The position numbers were made by a program, and so were the translations under genes. The notes under the pieces were generated by a model that worked only from the letters and a program-made list of their open reading frames with translations, was not told the origin of the DNA and did no database searches. From Phreatobacter sp. (GTDB lineage Bacteria > Pseudomonadota > Alphaproteobacteria > Rhizobiales > Phreatobacteraceae), in contig NZ_JALHMP010000020.1 of the NCBI RefSeq assembly GCF_022843985.1, positions 1-64,000 on the forward strand: DNA of 64,000 bases, written 5' to 3'. Positions 10,213 to 21,653 of the stretch are shown here, one piece after another; position 1 is the stretch's first letter, and every line of letters starts with the position of its first letter.

Positions 10213-10670
10213 GATGAACCTTCCTTGTTTTGGAGGAGTCGGGAGAACGCCTCCAGGTTCGTTGGGCCGAAGGACCCGAGCGCGATTTCACGCCCGGTCG
10301 CGAGGTCGATGAGGATGACCATCCCGTTCTGCCGCCGTTCGAGACGGAACGGCAGATCCGGGCCGAGCCCCCGCATCTTTCGGTCACGGGCGAGCCCGCG
10401 CATGACCCCACGCATGAATCCGCCCTCACCGAGCGGAACGACCAGGACGGCTTGGCGATCGGTGGCGTTGAGCACTGTGATCGAGCCGTCCCGGGTGTCT
10501 GTGAACAGAAAGTCCCGTGACTGCACGGCGGGCGAGGCCGGCAGCGACAGGGTGCCGACCCCGGCATAGCGTCCGAAGGCGGCGGCCAGGACCGCGAAGG
10601 CAACCACGGTCCAGGCGGCCATGATCGGCCAGGTTCGGAACCGGAAGTCCGGATGGGTTGCTGCGGTCAT
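10209..10670 (-). CDS. puhC: Photosynthetic complex assembly protein PuhC
   Basis: Single-pass membrane protein of 153 residues. The helix is near residues 15-35 (IMAAWTVVAFAVLAAAFGRY), followed by a periplasmic domain with SRDFLFTDTRDGSITVLNA. In Rhodobacter PuhC is needed for proper LH1-reaction centre core assembly; this is family knowledge. The start at 10670 was chosen because the protein then begins just before the membrane helix and lies 10 bases after puhB. Its stop overlaps the next gene by four bases. Confidence 0.85.
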   Translation of the reverse strand: MTAATHPDFRFRTWPIMAAWTVVAFAVLAAAFGRYAGVGTLSLPASPAVQSRDFLFTDTRDGSITVLNATDRQAVLVVPLGEGGFMRGVMRGLARDRKMRGLGPDLPFRLERRQNGMVILIDLATGREIALGSFGPTNLEAFSRLLQNKEGSS

Positions 10671-10680
10671 GATGGTCTCC

Positions 10681-11337
10681 TCAGGTCGCCGCCGGCGTCG
10701 GCATGGCCGCGCCGGAGGGTTTCGGGGCTTCTGTCGCCAGGAGCAGATGGGGCTGGACCGGTGCACCGGAGAGGGCGCTGGCGAGCAGGCTCGCCACCGA
10801 CGACGCGTTCCGGATGCAGCGGAGCATCGGCTCGGGCCGGGTGAAGCGCCAGGGACGCCAGTTCGGCCAGAGGGCAAGGGCTGCGATGCGGTTGCCCTTG
10901 GTCAGGCGGACCGGAATGTCGCCGATTCCGTCGGCGCGAACCTTCACGGCCGCAGCCTCGATCTGGCTGAAGGGCAGGTTGATGGTCACCGGCAAGGCGA
11001 CGCCGGAGCGGATGACGATCCGGCGCGTGGTGACGGTGTAGATCGTGCTGCGCGCATAGGCATAGGCGAGCAGCGCGAGCACCGCCATGCAGATGGCGCC
11101 GAGCAGGGCAATCCACAGCATGTGCCGCGACGCCATGGCCATGGTCAGGCCCTCGGCATAGGCGGCAACGCCGCGCCAGGCGACGAGGACGGCAAAATAG
11201 ATGCCGACCTTGCGAATGTGGAAGGCCTTGATGGCGAGGGCCCACCAGTCGGGCTGGCCCTGCCACAGGATGCGTTCCCCCCGCGGCGGCAGGGATGGCA
11301 GACCCGGGATCGGCTCGAAGTCGAAATCGTCGCTCAT
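10681..11337 (-). CDS. puhB: Reaction-centre assembly protein PuhB
   Basis: Inner-membrane protein of 218 residues that assists reaction centre and LH1 assembly. It begins with the family-typical LPPRGERILWQGQPDW, has about two or three hydrophobic segments, and contains a PH-like domain (STIYTVTTRRIVIRSGVALPV). The C-terminal 30 residues are proline/alanine-rich. The start overlaps the puhA stop by four bases, so it is translationally coupled to the H subunit gene. Confidence 0.9.
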   Translation of the reverse strand: MSDDFDFEPIPGLPSLPPRGERILWQGQPDWWALAIKAFHIRKVGIYFAVLVAWRGVAAYAEGLTMAMASRHMLWIALLGAICMAVLALLAYAYARSTIYTVTTRRIVIRSGVALPVTINLPFSQIEAAAVKVRADGIGDIPVRLTKGNRIAALALWPNWRPWRFTRPEPMLRCIRNASSVASLLASALSGAPVQPHLLLATEAPKPSGAAMPTPAAT

Positions 11338-12116
11338 ATCAGCGGCTCCGCGCGGCTGGGCGAGGCGTAGAGCGTGCCGCCGCCGAAATAGCCCATGATC
11401 CGATCCTCCTCGAGGAGGGTGATCAGGTCGGGGTTGCGCAGGGCCGGAATGTCGGCGAAATGCGCGGCGAAAATGGCGGAGATCTCGACGCGGCGGCGGC
11501 GGGCAGCGACCGTCGCGAAGCCCATCGGGATCATGACGCGGCGCTGGACGCCGGCCACGGTGACCTCAGCCTCAAGATAGCGGATCACATATTCCGCCCG
11601 GTCGATCCAGACATCGACGATGGTGCCGACAGTCTCGCGGTCGCCGGCGATCACCGACATGCCGCGCGGATCGGGATCGCGGTCGGCGATGTGGAAGGCG
11701 GTGGCGGTGCGCAGCGGCAGGATGCGCGGCTCGCCGGAAAAGAGCTTGTCGGGCACGTCGGCGCGCTCGGCATAGGCGGCCGGTCCGACGCCGTCGACCA
11801 TGGGATTGCCGGTCGGGATCAGCGGGGCCCCGGGGAACTTGGCCATGGGCTTTGCCGCGACCGGCCGGAGGTCCGGCCGGCCATCGACGGTAACCGTCTC
11901 GCCGCCGTTCAGGTGGTAGGTCTTGGGCGCGGGCGGCGCCGGCCAGCCGATGATGGAGACGCGGCGCGGGCGGTCGCCGGCCGCCTCGACGAGCGGATAG
12001 CCTTCGCGCTTGCTCTCGCGCTGGAGGTAGAAGATCAGGCCAATGAAGAAGAGCGTGAAGGCCCACAGGCAGAGCATCGCAAGGTCGAGGCCCCTTTCTT
12101 CGATTCCGGTGATCAT
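11334..12116 (-). CDS. puhA: Photosynthetic reaction centre H subunit
   Basis: The 260-residue H subunit caps the cytoplasmic side of the L/M dimer. One N-terminal helix (LDLAMLCLWAFTLFFIGLIFYL) is followed by the typical YLQRESKREGYPL and the cytoplasmic PRC-barrel part. The length matches the family. The ATG at 12116 has GGAGGCGACG directly upstream; the frame is open further but runs into lhaA. It is 34 bases after lhaA, inside the bchF-to-hemA operon. Confidence 0.95.
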   Translation of the reverse strand: MITGIEERGLDLAMLCLWAFTLFFIGLIFYLQRESKREGYPLVEAAGDRPRRVSIIGWPAPPAPKTYHLNGGETVTVDGRPDLRPVAAKPMAKFPGAPLIPTGNPMVDGVGPAAYAERADVPDKLFSGEPRILPLRTATAFHIADRDPDPRGMSVIAGDRETVGTIVDVWIDRAEYVIRYLEAEVTVAGVQRRVMIPMGFATVAARRRRVEISAIFAAHFADIPALRNPDLITLLEEDRIMGYFGGGTLYASPSRAEPLI

Positions 12117-12150
12117 CGTCGCCTCCAGGGCTGTGAGTAGGGTCCCGGGC

Positions 12151-13593
12151 CTATCGCGGAAACTGCGAGAGACCGAAATTCGGCAGGGGCGGGCCATCGG
12201 CCCGCAGGGCATGGGCGTTGCGTCCGACGAGAGGCCCGAGCGCGACGAGGGTGATGAAGAGCAGCAGAAGCTCGACGTGGTAGACGGCGCTGTAGCCAAC
12301 TGCCGGTCCGGTCAGGGCAGGCCCGAGGGCGCCACTGGCGGCCAGTGCGCCCGCCACATCGCGCAGGATGCCGCCGAAGGCGATGGCGAGCCCGGCAGCG
12401 CTCGCCTGGACCGCGCCCCAGGCGCCGAGGGCCAGGCCGTTATTGCCGCGGCGGTCGAGCGTCATGGCGACCGTCAGCGTCCCAACGGCAAACAGGCCGC
12501 CGCCGAAGCCGATGAGGGTCGCCCCGGTGCGGAACAGGGCACTCGACCCGAGCGGCGCCGCCATGATGACGGCAGTGAAGGCGCAGATGCCGAAGATGAC
12601 GCCGAGGGCCGACAGCCGGGCGGGATCGAAGCCGCGCATCAGGAGCCGGGCCGAGAGCGCGAAGGCGACGATGGCGCCGAGGGCGACGAGCACCGTCAGC
12701 ATGGTCGTCGCGGCGACGCTCAGACCCATGACCTCGCCACCATAGGGTTCGAGGATGATGTCCTGCATATTGAAGGCGGCGGTGCCCAGCGCGACCGCTA
12801 CCAGATAGCGCCGCGCCAGCGGCTCGGCCATCAGGCCCGCCCAGGCCTCGGCGAAACGCGGCGCCTGCGACCGGGAGCGGTTGCGGCCGGGGTCGCGCGG
12901 CTCCTGCTTCCACAGGGCGATGACGTTCAGGACGATGGTGAGGACGGCCGCCCCCTGGATCACCTGGATCAGGCGCATGGCGCTGAAGTCGGAGAGCAGG
13001 AACCCGAAGGCCGCGCCGCTGATCAACATGCCGACCAGCAGCATGAGATACATGAGCGCCACGACCCGCGGGCGCGCCTCTTCGCGGGTGATGTCCGTGG
13101 CGAGGGCGAGACCGGCGGTCTGCGTGGTCTGGAGCCCGGCCCCGACCATCAGGAAGGCGAGCGCCGCACCAAGCTGCCCGACCCAGACCGGCCCCGCGCC
13201 GTCACCGGAGAGGACCAGCAGCGCGAAGGGCATGATGGCGAGGCCACCGAACTGCAGCAGTGATCCCATCCAGATGTAGGGGACGCGCCGCCAGCCGAGC
13301 GCCGAGACGTGGGTGTCGGAGCGGAAGCCGACCACGGCGCGGAAGGGTGCGAAGAGGAGCGGCAGGGCCACCATGACGGCGACCAGCGACGCCGGGACCG
13401 CCAGCTCGACGATCATCACGCGGTTGAGGGTGCCGACAAGCAGCGCCGTCGCCATGCCGACGGAGATCTGGAAGAGCGAGAGGCGGACGAGACGGGCGAG
13501 CGGAACCTCGACGCTGGCGGCATCGGCAAAGGGCAGGAACTTCGTGCCGATCTGCCGCCAAAGAGTCAGGACGGTTCCGCTGGCGCGCATCAT
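12151..13593 (-). CDS. lhaA: LH1 assembly protein, PucC/LhaA-type MFS protein
   Basis: A 480-residue polytopic membrane protein with about 12 helices. PucC-family signatures include GTLNRVMIVELAVPA near residue 53 and DIILEPYGGEVMGLS in the second half. LhaA is thought to deliver or arrange bacteriochlorophyll during LH1 assembly. Its position just before puhA is the canonical lhaA-puhA arrangement. The start overlaps the bchM stop by four bases. A second, divergent member of the same family is encoded at 21653-22996. Confidence 0.92.
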   Translation of the reverse strand: MMRASGTVLTLWRQIGTKFLPFADAASVEVPLARLVRLSLFQISVGMATALLVGTLNRVMIVELAVPASLVAVMVALPLLFAPFRAVVGFRSDTHVSALGWRRVPYIWMGSLLQFGGLAIMPFALLVLSGDGAGPVWVGQLGAALAFLMVGAGLQTTQTAGLALATDITREEARPRVVALMYLMLLVGMLISGAAFGFLLSDFSAMRLIQVIQGAAVLTIVLNVIALWKQEPRDPGRNRSRSQAPRFAEAWAGLMAEPLARRYLVAVALGTAAFNMQDIILEPYGGEVMGLSVAATTMLTVLVALGAIVAFALSARLLMRGFDPARLSALGVIFGICAFTAVIMAAPLGSSALFRTGATLIGFGGGLFAVGTLTVAMTLDRRGNNGLALGAWGAVQASAAGLAIAFGGILRDVAGALAASGALGPALTGPAVGYSAVYHVELLLLFITLVALGPLVGRNAHALRADGPPLPNFGLSQFPR

Positions 13594-14290
13594 GTGCGGA
13601 CGAGCTCCATTGCCTGGCTGATGTAGAAGCTGCGTGAGACCCGCAGGCTGCGTGCCCGGGACCAGGCGACAAGGGTTGGATCGACGGCGATCCGCCGGCT
13701 CAGGCCGCCGTCACCGACCGGCTCGATCGCCGGAGCGCGGTCGCTGCGCGGAAACAGGCGACCGACCGCATGGAGCAGGCTGAGAAGCGGCGTGCGCGGC
13801 GCGAAGGTGAAGACGATCGAGCCTGTCGTCTGGCGCGACAGCGCGGCGAGGACGCGCACCATGTCATCGGCGCGGTAATGGATGAGGGAGTCCATCGCCA
13901 CCACATGGTCGAAGCGGCCGAGGACCGGATCGAGGAGGTCGCCGACGCGGAATTCGAGCCGGCCCGGCCCGGCGAAAGATGCCGTGCGCTCGCGGGCGAG
14001 GTCCACCAGTTTCTCCGACAGGTCGACCCCGACCACATGGGCGCCGCGCGCCGCCGCCTCGACGGCGAGGGCGCCCGTGCCGCAACCGGCGTCCAGAATG
14101 CGCGCGCCGGTCAGGTCCTGCGGCAGCCAGGACAGGAGGGTCCCGCGCATCGTGTCGCGGCCGGCCCGGACCGCCGCACGAATGCCGCCGACGGGAGCAT
14201 CCGACGTCAGCCGCGCCCAGGCATCGACCGCGGTGCGGTCGAAATAGGTCTCCAGTTCATGGCGCCGGTCGCGATAGGTGATGGTGGGCA

Positions 14291-14291
<1 letters not shown>
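13590..14291 (-). CDS. bchM: Mg-protoporphyrin IX O-methyltransferase
   Basis: SAM-dependent methyltransferase of 233 residues that methylates the C13 propionate of Mg-protoporphyrin IX, preparing it for the cyclase. Motif I for SAM binding is ILDAGCGTGALAVEAAARG, and VVAMDSLIHYRADDM is typical of BchM. The start at 14291 overlaps the bchL stop by one base, and the stop overlaps lhaA by four bases. The much longer open frame upstream is a bchL shadow. Confidence 0.94.
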
Positions 14292-15238
<947 letters not shown>

Positions 15239-16777
15239 TCAGCGACCGAAATGGGCTTTTGCATCGTAGAGGGTGTCCAGGGTGATGGTTGCGATGCCGC
15301 GCTCGAGAGCGAAGCGTTCGGTGTTGCGGCGCGCCTTGCCGCGGACGAAGAAGGGGATCTTGCGAAGCTCCCGTTCGGCGCCCTCATCCCACCGGGTGGT
15401 CGTCGGAACCACGGATGGGGCAGGTTCCAGCGCCGCGACGGCAGATGCCGCCGGCGCTGGCGCCTTGCCGAGGTGGGATCCGCTGCGATCATTGAATTCG
15501 AAATCGTCGCGGAACATGTGCAGGAGATGCTCTTCCAACCCCATCATCAGGGGATGGACCCAGGTGTCGAAGAGCACATTGGCGCCTTCGAAACCCATCT
15601 GCGGCGAGTGCCGGGCCGGGAAGTCCTGCACGTGCACCGGCGCCGAGATGACCGCGCAGGGGATGCCGAGGCGCTTGGCGATGTGGCGTTCCATCTGCGT
15701 GCCGAGGATCAATTCAGGACGCAGCGCGGCGATCTGCTCCTCGACGTCCAGATAGTCGTCGGTGATGAGCGCCTCGATGCCATGCGCGGCCGCCACGGCG
15801 CGCACCTCGCGGGCGAATTCCCGCGAATAGGTGCCGATGCCGACGAGTTCGAAGGCGAGTTCCGTGGTCGCCACCCGCGCCGCGGCGACGGCATGGGGGC
15901 CATCGCCGAAGACGAAGACGCGCTTGCCGGTCAGGTAGGTCGAATCGACGGAGCGCGAATACCAGGGCAGGCGCGAGCCGGCCTCGGCGGTCAGCGGAGC
16001 GATACCGGCGACGCGCGCCACCTCGGCAATGAAGTCCCGCGTGGCGCCCACCCCGATCGGCACCGTGCGGACGGCCGGCTGACCGAAGGCCTTCTCCAGA
16101 TAGCGGGCGGCGGCATCGGCGATCTCGGGATAGAGCACGACGTTGAAATCGGCCTCGCCAAGACGGGCGATGTCGGCGGGCCGGGCGCCAAGCGGGGCGA
16201 CGATGTTGACGGTGACACCGATCGTTTCCAGCAGCCGCCGGATCTCGAGGAGATCGTCGCGGTGGCGGAAGCCGAGCGCGGTCGGGCCGAGGATGTTGCA
16301 GCTGGGCCGCGGGCCGCGGACATGGTCCGCCGCCCGGGGCCGGGCGAGGCCGCGGACCAAGCGGTAGAGGGTCTCCGACGCGCCCCAGTTTTCCTTCTTC
16401 TGGTAGGCGGGCAGTTCCAGCGCGATGACCGGGATCGGCAGGCCGAGCGTCGTGGCGAGCCCGCCGGGATCGTCCTGGATCAGTTCGGCTGTGCAGGAGG
16501 CACCGACGATCATCGCCTCGGGCTTGAACCGCTCATAGGCGGCGCGGCAGGCGTCCTGGAACAGGCCGGCCGTGTCGCCGCCGAGATCGCGCGCCTGGAA
16601 GGTGGTGTAGGTCACCGGCGGGCGGCGGTCGCGCCGCTCGATCATCGTGAAAAGCAGGTCGGCATAGGTGTCGCCCTGGGGGGCATGGAGGACGTAATGC
16701 AGGCCTTCCATGGCGGTGGCGATCCGCATGGCCCCGACATGGGGAGGTCCTTCATAGGTCCAGAGGGTCAGCTGCAT
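15239..16777 (-). CDS. bchB: Dark protochlorophyllide reductase subunit B
   Basis: Catalytic subunit of 512 residues, forming a heterotetramer with BchN. Asp36 in [12 protein letters not shown] is the unusual cluster-ligating aspartate known for Bch[16 protein letters not shown] is the family motif near residue 95. The C-terminal domain ([23 protein letters not shown] split around residue 465) is the typical helix pair near the active site. The ATG at 16777 gives the standard start [15 protein letters not shown], two bases after the bchN stop. Confidence 0.96.
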   Translation of the reverse strand: MQLTLWTYEGPPHVGAMRIATAMEGLHYVLHAPQGDTYADLLFTMIERRDRRPPVTYTTFQARDLGGDTAGLFQDACRAAYERFKPEAMIVGASCTAELIQDDPGGLATTLGLPIPVIALELPAYQKKENWGASETLYRLVRGLARPRAADHVRGPRPSCNILGPTALGFRHRDDLLEIRRLLETIGVTVNIVAPLGARPADIARLGEADFNVVLYPEIADAAARYLEKAFGQPAVRTVPIGVGATRDFIAEVARVAGIAPLTAEAGSRLPWYSRSVDSTYLTGKRVFVFGDGPHAVAAARVATTELAFELVGIGTYSREFAREVRAVAAAHGIEALITDDYLDVEEQIAALRPELILGTQMERHIAKRLGIPCAVISAPVHVQDFPARHSPQMGFEGANVLFDTWVHPLMMGLEEHLLHMFRDDFEFNDRSGSHLGKAPAPAASAVAALEPAPSVVPTTTRWDEGAERELRKIPFFVRGKARRNTERFALERGIATITLDTLYDAKAHFGR

Positions 16778-16779
16778 GG

Positions 16780-18705
<1,926 letters not shown>

Positions 18706-18890
18706 CCTCACGTGTTGCGGCACCAGCCAATTCGGCTAATCTGGTTGGCGGATCCATGCGGGGCGGCCGGTCGTACCGTCACGAAACGTGCGTTCAAGAG
18801 GTGCCCGACACGCCTTCAAGTCGCCTGCGAGAAAGATAAGGCCCGGACGTCCTATCGTGGATGAACCGGTCCGAGTGGGGGGAGAGGCCC

Positions 18891-19790
18891 ATGACGGACA
18901 TAAGGTATGACGATCGCCAGAACGGCTGGTCTTCGGGCTCGAGCCCCGACGCGTCCGCGCCTGGCGAGGCCCGCGCGAAGATGGGCAACGGTCAGGCCGT
19001 CGTCGATGACAGGCTGCTCGTCACGATCGCCAAGACGATCCAGTACGAGGTCGTGCCGCGCCTGCTGATGGCGACCCGTGGCAAGGAGGGCGTCGACCAG
19101 TCGCCGCCGGACACGATCGCCACGACGGAAGTGGACGACTTCGTCAGCACCGTCATGTTCCACGACATCCATGTCGCGCTGGCGCAGATCCAGGCCCTGC
19201 GTGAGAGGGGCCTGAAGAGCCCCGACATCTTTCTGGGTCTGCTGGCACCGGCCGCGCGGCGTCTCGGCGACATGTGGCTGCTGGACCGCTGCAGCTTCGC
19301 GGAGGTGACAATGGGCCTCGTGCGCCTGCAGAACATCATGCGGGCGGTGGCGCCGCCACCGCAGATGCAGGACCTTCGCGACGAGCCAGACCGGCACGTG
19401 CTGCTGACAGTCTATCCCAACGAACAGCACGCCTTCGGCATCACCCTGGTCGCCCAGCTTTTTACCGAGGCCGGCTGGCGGGTGACGCTCATGACGCCGA
19501 CCAGGATCAAACAGGTGATCGACCGGCTCTCGTCCGAGTGGTTCGACCTTGTGGGGATATCGCTGAGCAACGACGACTTGATAGACAAGTTGACATCGGC
19601 CATAAGCCAGATGCGTCGCAGGTCACGGAATCGATCGATCGGCGTTGTGGTGGGAGGGGCTACTTTCAACGGCGATCCTGATCGCTACGCCTTGGTTGGC
19701 GCCAATGCCTCCGCATCCGACGGCCGGGAAGCCGTGAAGATCGCGGAGGGCCTGGTGGGATTGGCCCCGCGATCCCACACGGGCAACTGA
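18891..19790 (+). CDS. ppaA: PpaA/AerR-type cobalamin-domain regulator next to ppsR
   Basis: A 299-residue soluble protein of the family that modulates PpsR/CrtJ in response to light or redox through a B12-binding domain (SCHIC type). An all-helical N-terminal half (TIQYEVVPRLLMATRG) precedes a Rossmann-like B12-binding half with YPNEQHAFGITLVAQLFTEAGW, then a GISLSNDD strand and VVVGGATFN near the end. The QH-x-x-G histidine is conserved between this protein and the paralogue at 45867. The ATG at 18891 has a strong ggggagagg site; an ATG at 18861 is alternative. ppsR follows 55 bases later, the usual arrangement. Confidence 0.88.
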   Translation: MTDIRYDDRQNGWSSGSSPDASAPGEARAKMGNGQAVVDDRLLVTIAKTIQYEVVPRLLMATRGKEGVDQSPPDTIATTEVDDFVSTVMFHDIHVALAQIQALRERGLKSPDIFLGLLAPAARRLGDMWLLDRCSFAEVTMGLVRLQNIMRAVAPPPQMQDLRDEPDRHVLLTVYPNEQHAFGITLVAQLFTEAGWRVTLMTPTRIKQVIDRLSSEWFDLVGISLSNDDLIDKLTSAISQMRRRSRNRSIGVVVGGATFNGDPDRYALVGANASASDGREAVKIAEGLVGLAPRSHTGN

Positions 19791-19845
19791 ACCGTGACCT
19801 TCACGCGCTCTTTCCCGAAGCGCGCGACCAACAGCGAAGCTTCTC

Positions 19846-21258
19846 ATGTCAACGCCTGATCCCAACGCATTGGTCGGTCTTGATGGAAAGACGGCGATGG
19901 CTATCGCGTCGATCGTGGCGGATATCGTCCTCGTGGTCGACAGCGACGGGATCGTTCGCGATCTGAAGACCAACACGGACACGGCGATCGCGGGAGACGC
20001 CAAGTCCTGGATGGGCCAGCCCTGGATCGACACCATCGCCCCGGACAGCCGGCACAAGGCCGCCGCTCTGCTGAGCGAAGCGACCACGGGGGCCGCATCG
20101 GCGCTGCGCGAGATCAATCACAAGGGAGCCGACCCCCAGGCGACCATTCCCATTCGCTACTCGGCTGCCAAGGGCAAGTCCCCGGGCAATGTCCTGATCG
20201 TCGGCCGCGACCTCAGCGCCCTGTCCGGCCTGCAGCAGCAACTGGTCAAGGCGCAGCAGGCGATGGAACGCGACTATGTTCGTCTGCGGGCCGCCGAGAC
20301 CCGCTACCGTGCCCTGTTCCAGATGACAGCTGAGCCGATCCTGATCGCCGAGATCGGCTCGCGGAAGGTGGTCGAGGCCAATCCGGCGGCGCTGGAAGCC
20401 CTTGCGCCCTCGTCCGGTCGCCTCGTCGGACGCGCCCTCGGCCAATTGTTCGACGACAAAGGCGGCAGCGACATCGATGCGCTGCTGTCGCGTTCCGCCG
20501 GCGGACAGACCGCCGTGACCGTGCGCGTCACGAGCGCCACCAACGGGCGCCGTTTCGACGCGACCGCGTCGCTGTTCCGCAACGAGGGCACGACCCTCGT
20601 CCTGTTACGCCTCATCCCGCTCGAAGAGACCGGCGGCAGGACCCATTCGTCCGGTTCGACGCGCTATCTCGATCTGATAGAGAAGCTCCCCGACGGCTTC
20701 GTGGTGACCGATCTCGAAGGCAATGTCGTGGAGGCCAATCCGGCCTTCCTCGAAGTGGTGCAACTCGCCACGATCGATCAGGCCCGTGGACACCAGCTGG
20801 GCGAGTGGCTCGGCCGCATGGGCATCGACTTCCCGACCCTGACCGCGACGCTGCGCGACTTCGGGTCGGTACGCAACTTCTCGACCATCATCCGCGGGGC
20901 CCTCGGCGTCACGGAGACGGTGGAGGTTTCGGCGGTTCTGGTCGAGACCTCGGATTTTCCCTGCTATGGCTTCGTCATCCGCTCCACGGCCCGCCCCGCG
21001 GCCGCGTCGAGCGGCAAGAACCAGCTCCTGCCGCGGTCGGTCGACCAGTTCACCGAACTCGTCGGGCGTGTGTCGCTGAAGGAACTGGTGCGCGAGACCA
21101 CCGACATCATCGAGCGCCTGTGCATCGAGGCGGCCCTCGAAATGACCCAGGACAACCGCGCGACGGCAGCAGAACTCCTCGGCCTCAGCCGCCAAAGTCT
21201 CTATCTCAAGATGCGTCGCTTCGGGATCATGGACGACCCGACGCTTGAGGTTGATTGA
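19846..21258 (+). CDS. ppsR: Photosynthesis gene repressor PpsR/CrtJ
   Basis: Transcription factor of 470 residues that binds TGT-N12-ACA and represses bch, crt and puc genes in oxygen and light. An N-terminal PAS-like region is followed by a glutamine-rich coiled linker (LQQQLVKAQQAMERDYVRLRAAE splits near residue 140), two PAS domains, and a C-terminal Fis-type helix-turn-helix (NRATAAELLGLSRQSLYLKM). Cys426 in RLCIEAAL corresponds to the redox cysteine in the helix-turn-helix region. Apart from Cys373 no other cysteine is present, so the equivalent of Rhodobacter sphaeroides Cys251 seems absent. Confidence 0.94.
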   Translation: MSTPDPNALVGLDGKTAMAIASIVADIVLVVDSDGIVRDLKTNTDTAIAGDAKSWMGQPWIDTIAPDSRHKAAALLSEATTGAASALREINHKGADPQATIPIRYSAAKGKSPGNVLIVGRDLSALSGLQQQLVKAQQAMERDYVRLRAAETRYRALFQMTAEPILIAEIGSRKVVEANPAALEALAPSSGRLVGRALGQLFDDKGGSDIDALLSRSAGGQTAVTVRVTSATNGRRFDATASLFRNEGTTLVLLRLIPLEETGGRTHSSGSTRYLDLIEKLPDGFVVTDLEGNVVEANPAFLEVVQLATIDQARGHQLGEWLGRMGIDFPTLTATLRDFGSVRNFSTIIRGALGVTETVEVSAVLVETSDFPCYGFVIRSTARPAAASSGKNQLLPRSVDQFTELVGRVSLKELVRETTDIIERLCIEAALEMTQDNRATAAELLGLSRQSLYLKMRRFGIMDDPTLEVD

Positions 21259-21267
21259 CACTTTTCA

Positions 21268-21285
21268 TGTAAAGAAAAGTTGACA
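21268..21285 (+). promoter_or_regulatory. PpsR box in front of the bch2-crtB operon
   Basis: A perfect TGT-N12-ACA site (tgtaaagaaaagttgaca), only 9 bases after the ppsR stop. TTGACA at 21280-21285 is followed after 17 bases by TACGCT, a plausible weak -10 at 21303-21308. A start from it would fall at about 21315, the A of the next ATG, which would make the message leaderless. The last point is speculative. Confidence 0.7.
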
Positions 21286-21314
21286 CTTCGGCAAGGCGAT
21301 CCTACGCTGCCGGA

Positions 21315-21653
21315 ATGATCACCCCGGGTGTGCCTGACGTTCTCGCCCTGTCCAGACCCATCGCCTGGTGGCCGGCGATCGGCGCTCTCGGCCTCGTGCT
21401 CGTCGACGGCCATGTCCCGACCTTGCTGATGGTGGCGTCCGGCGGTGCTGTGTCGGCCATTGCCATGCTTCTCGGGGCCACGGCGCGACGCGCGCATGCA
21501 CGCTCCCGTACCGCGCGCGGTCACGCCGCGGGCTTCGCGCCGCGCTTCATTCCGTCACGCCTCGGTTGCCATCCCCCCGGGCTCCGCCAAGGCATCGTCC
21601 CCACCTGGCCTGCCGACGGCCGGCAGCGCCCCTCGTGCAGCGGGAGGCCATGA
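21315..21653 (+). CDS. 112-codon frame after ppsR, possible bchG remnant
   Basis: The frame starts 30 bases after a PpsR box and its TGA overlaps the start of the next gene, as with real genes in this operon. The first 55 residues form two hydrophobic stretches; the second half is rich in R, A, P and H and looks like out-of-frame sequence. VLALSRPIAWWP resembles the start of BchG (VLELLKPVTWFP at 51181 onward), and bchG usually occupies this spot between ppsR and bch2. It may therefore be a decayed bchG fragment. It could equally be a short unrelated membrane protein. No good ribosome site precedes the ATG. Confidence 0.4.
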   Translation: MITPGVPDVLALSRPIAWWPAIGALGLVLVDGHVPTLLMVASGGAVSAIAMLLGATARRAHARSRTARGHAAGFAPRFIPSRLGCHPPGLRQGIVPTWPADGRQRPSCSGRP

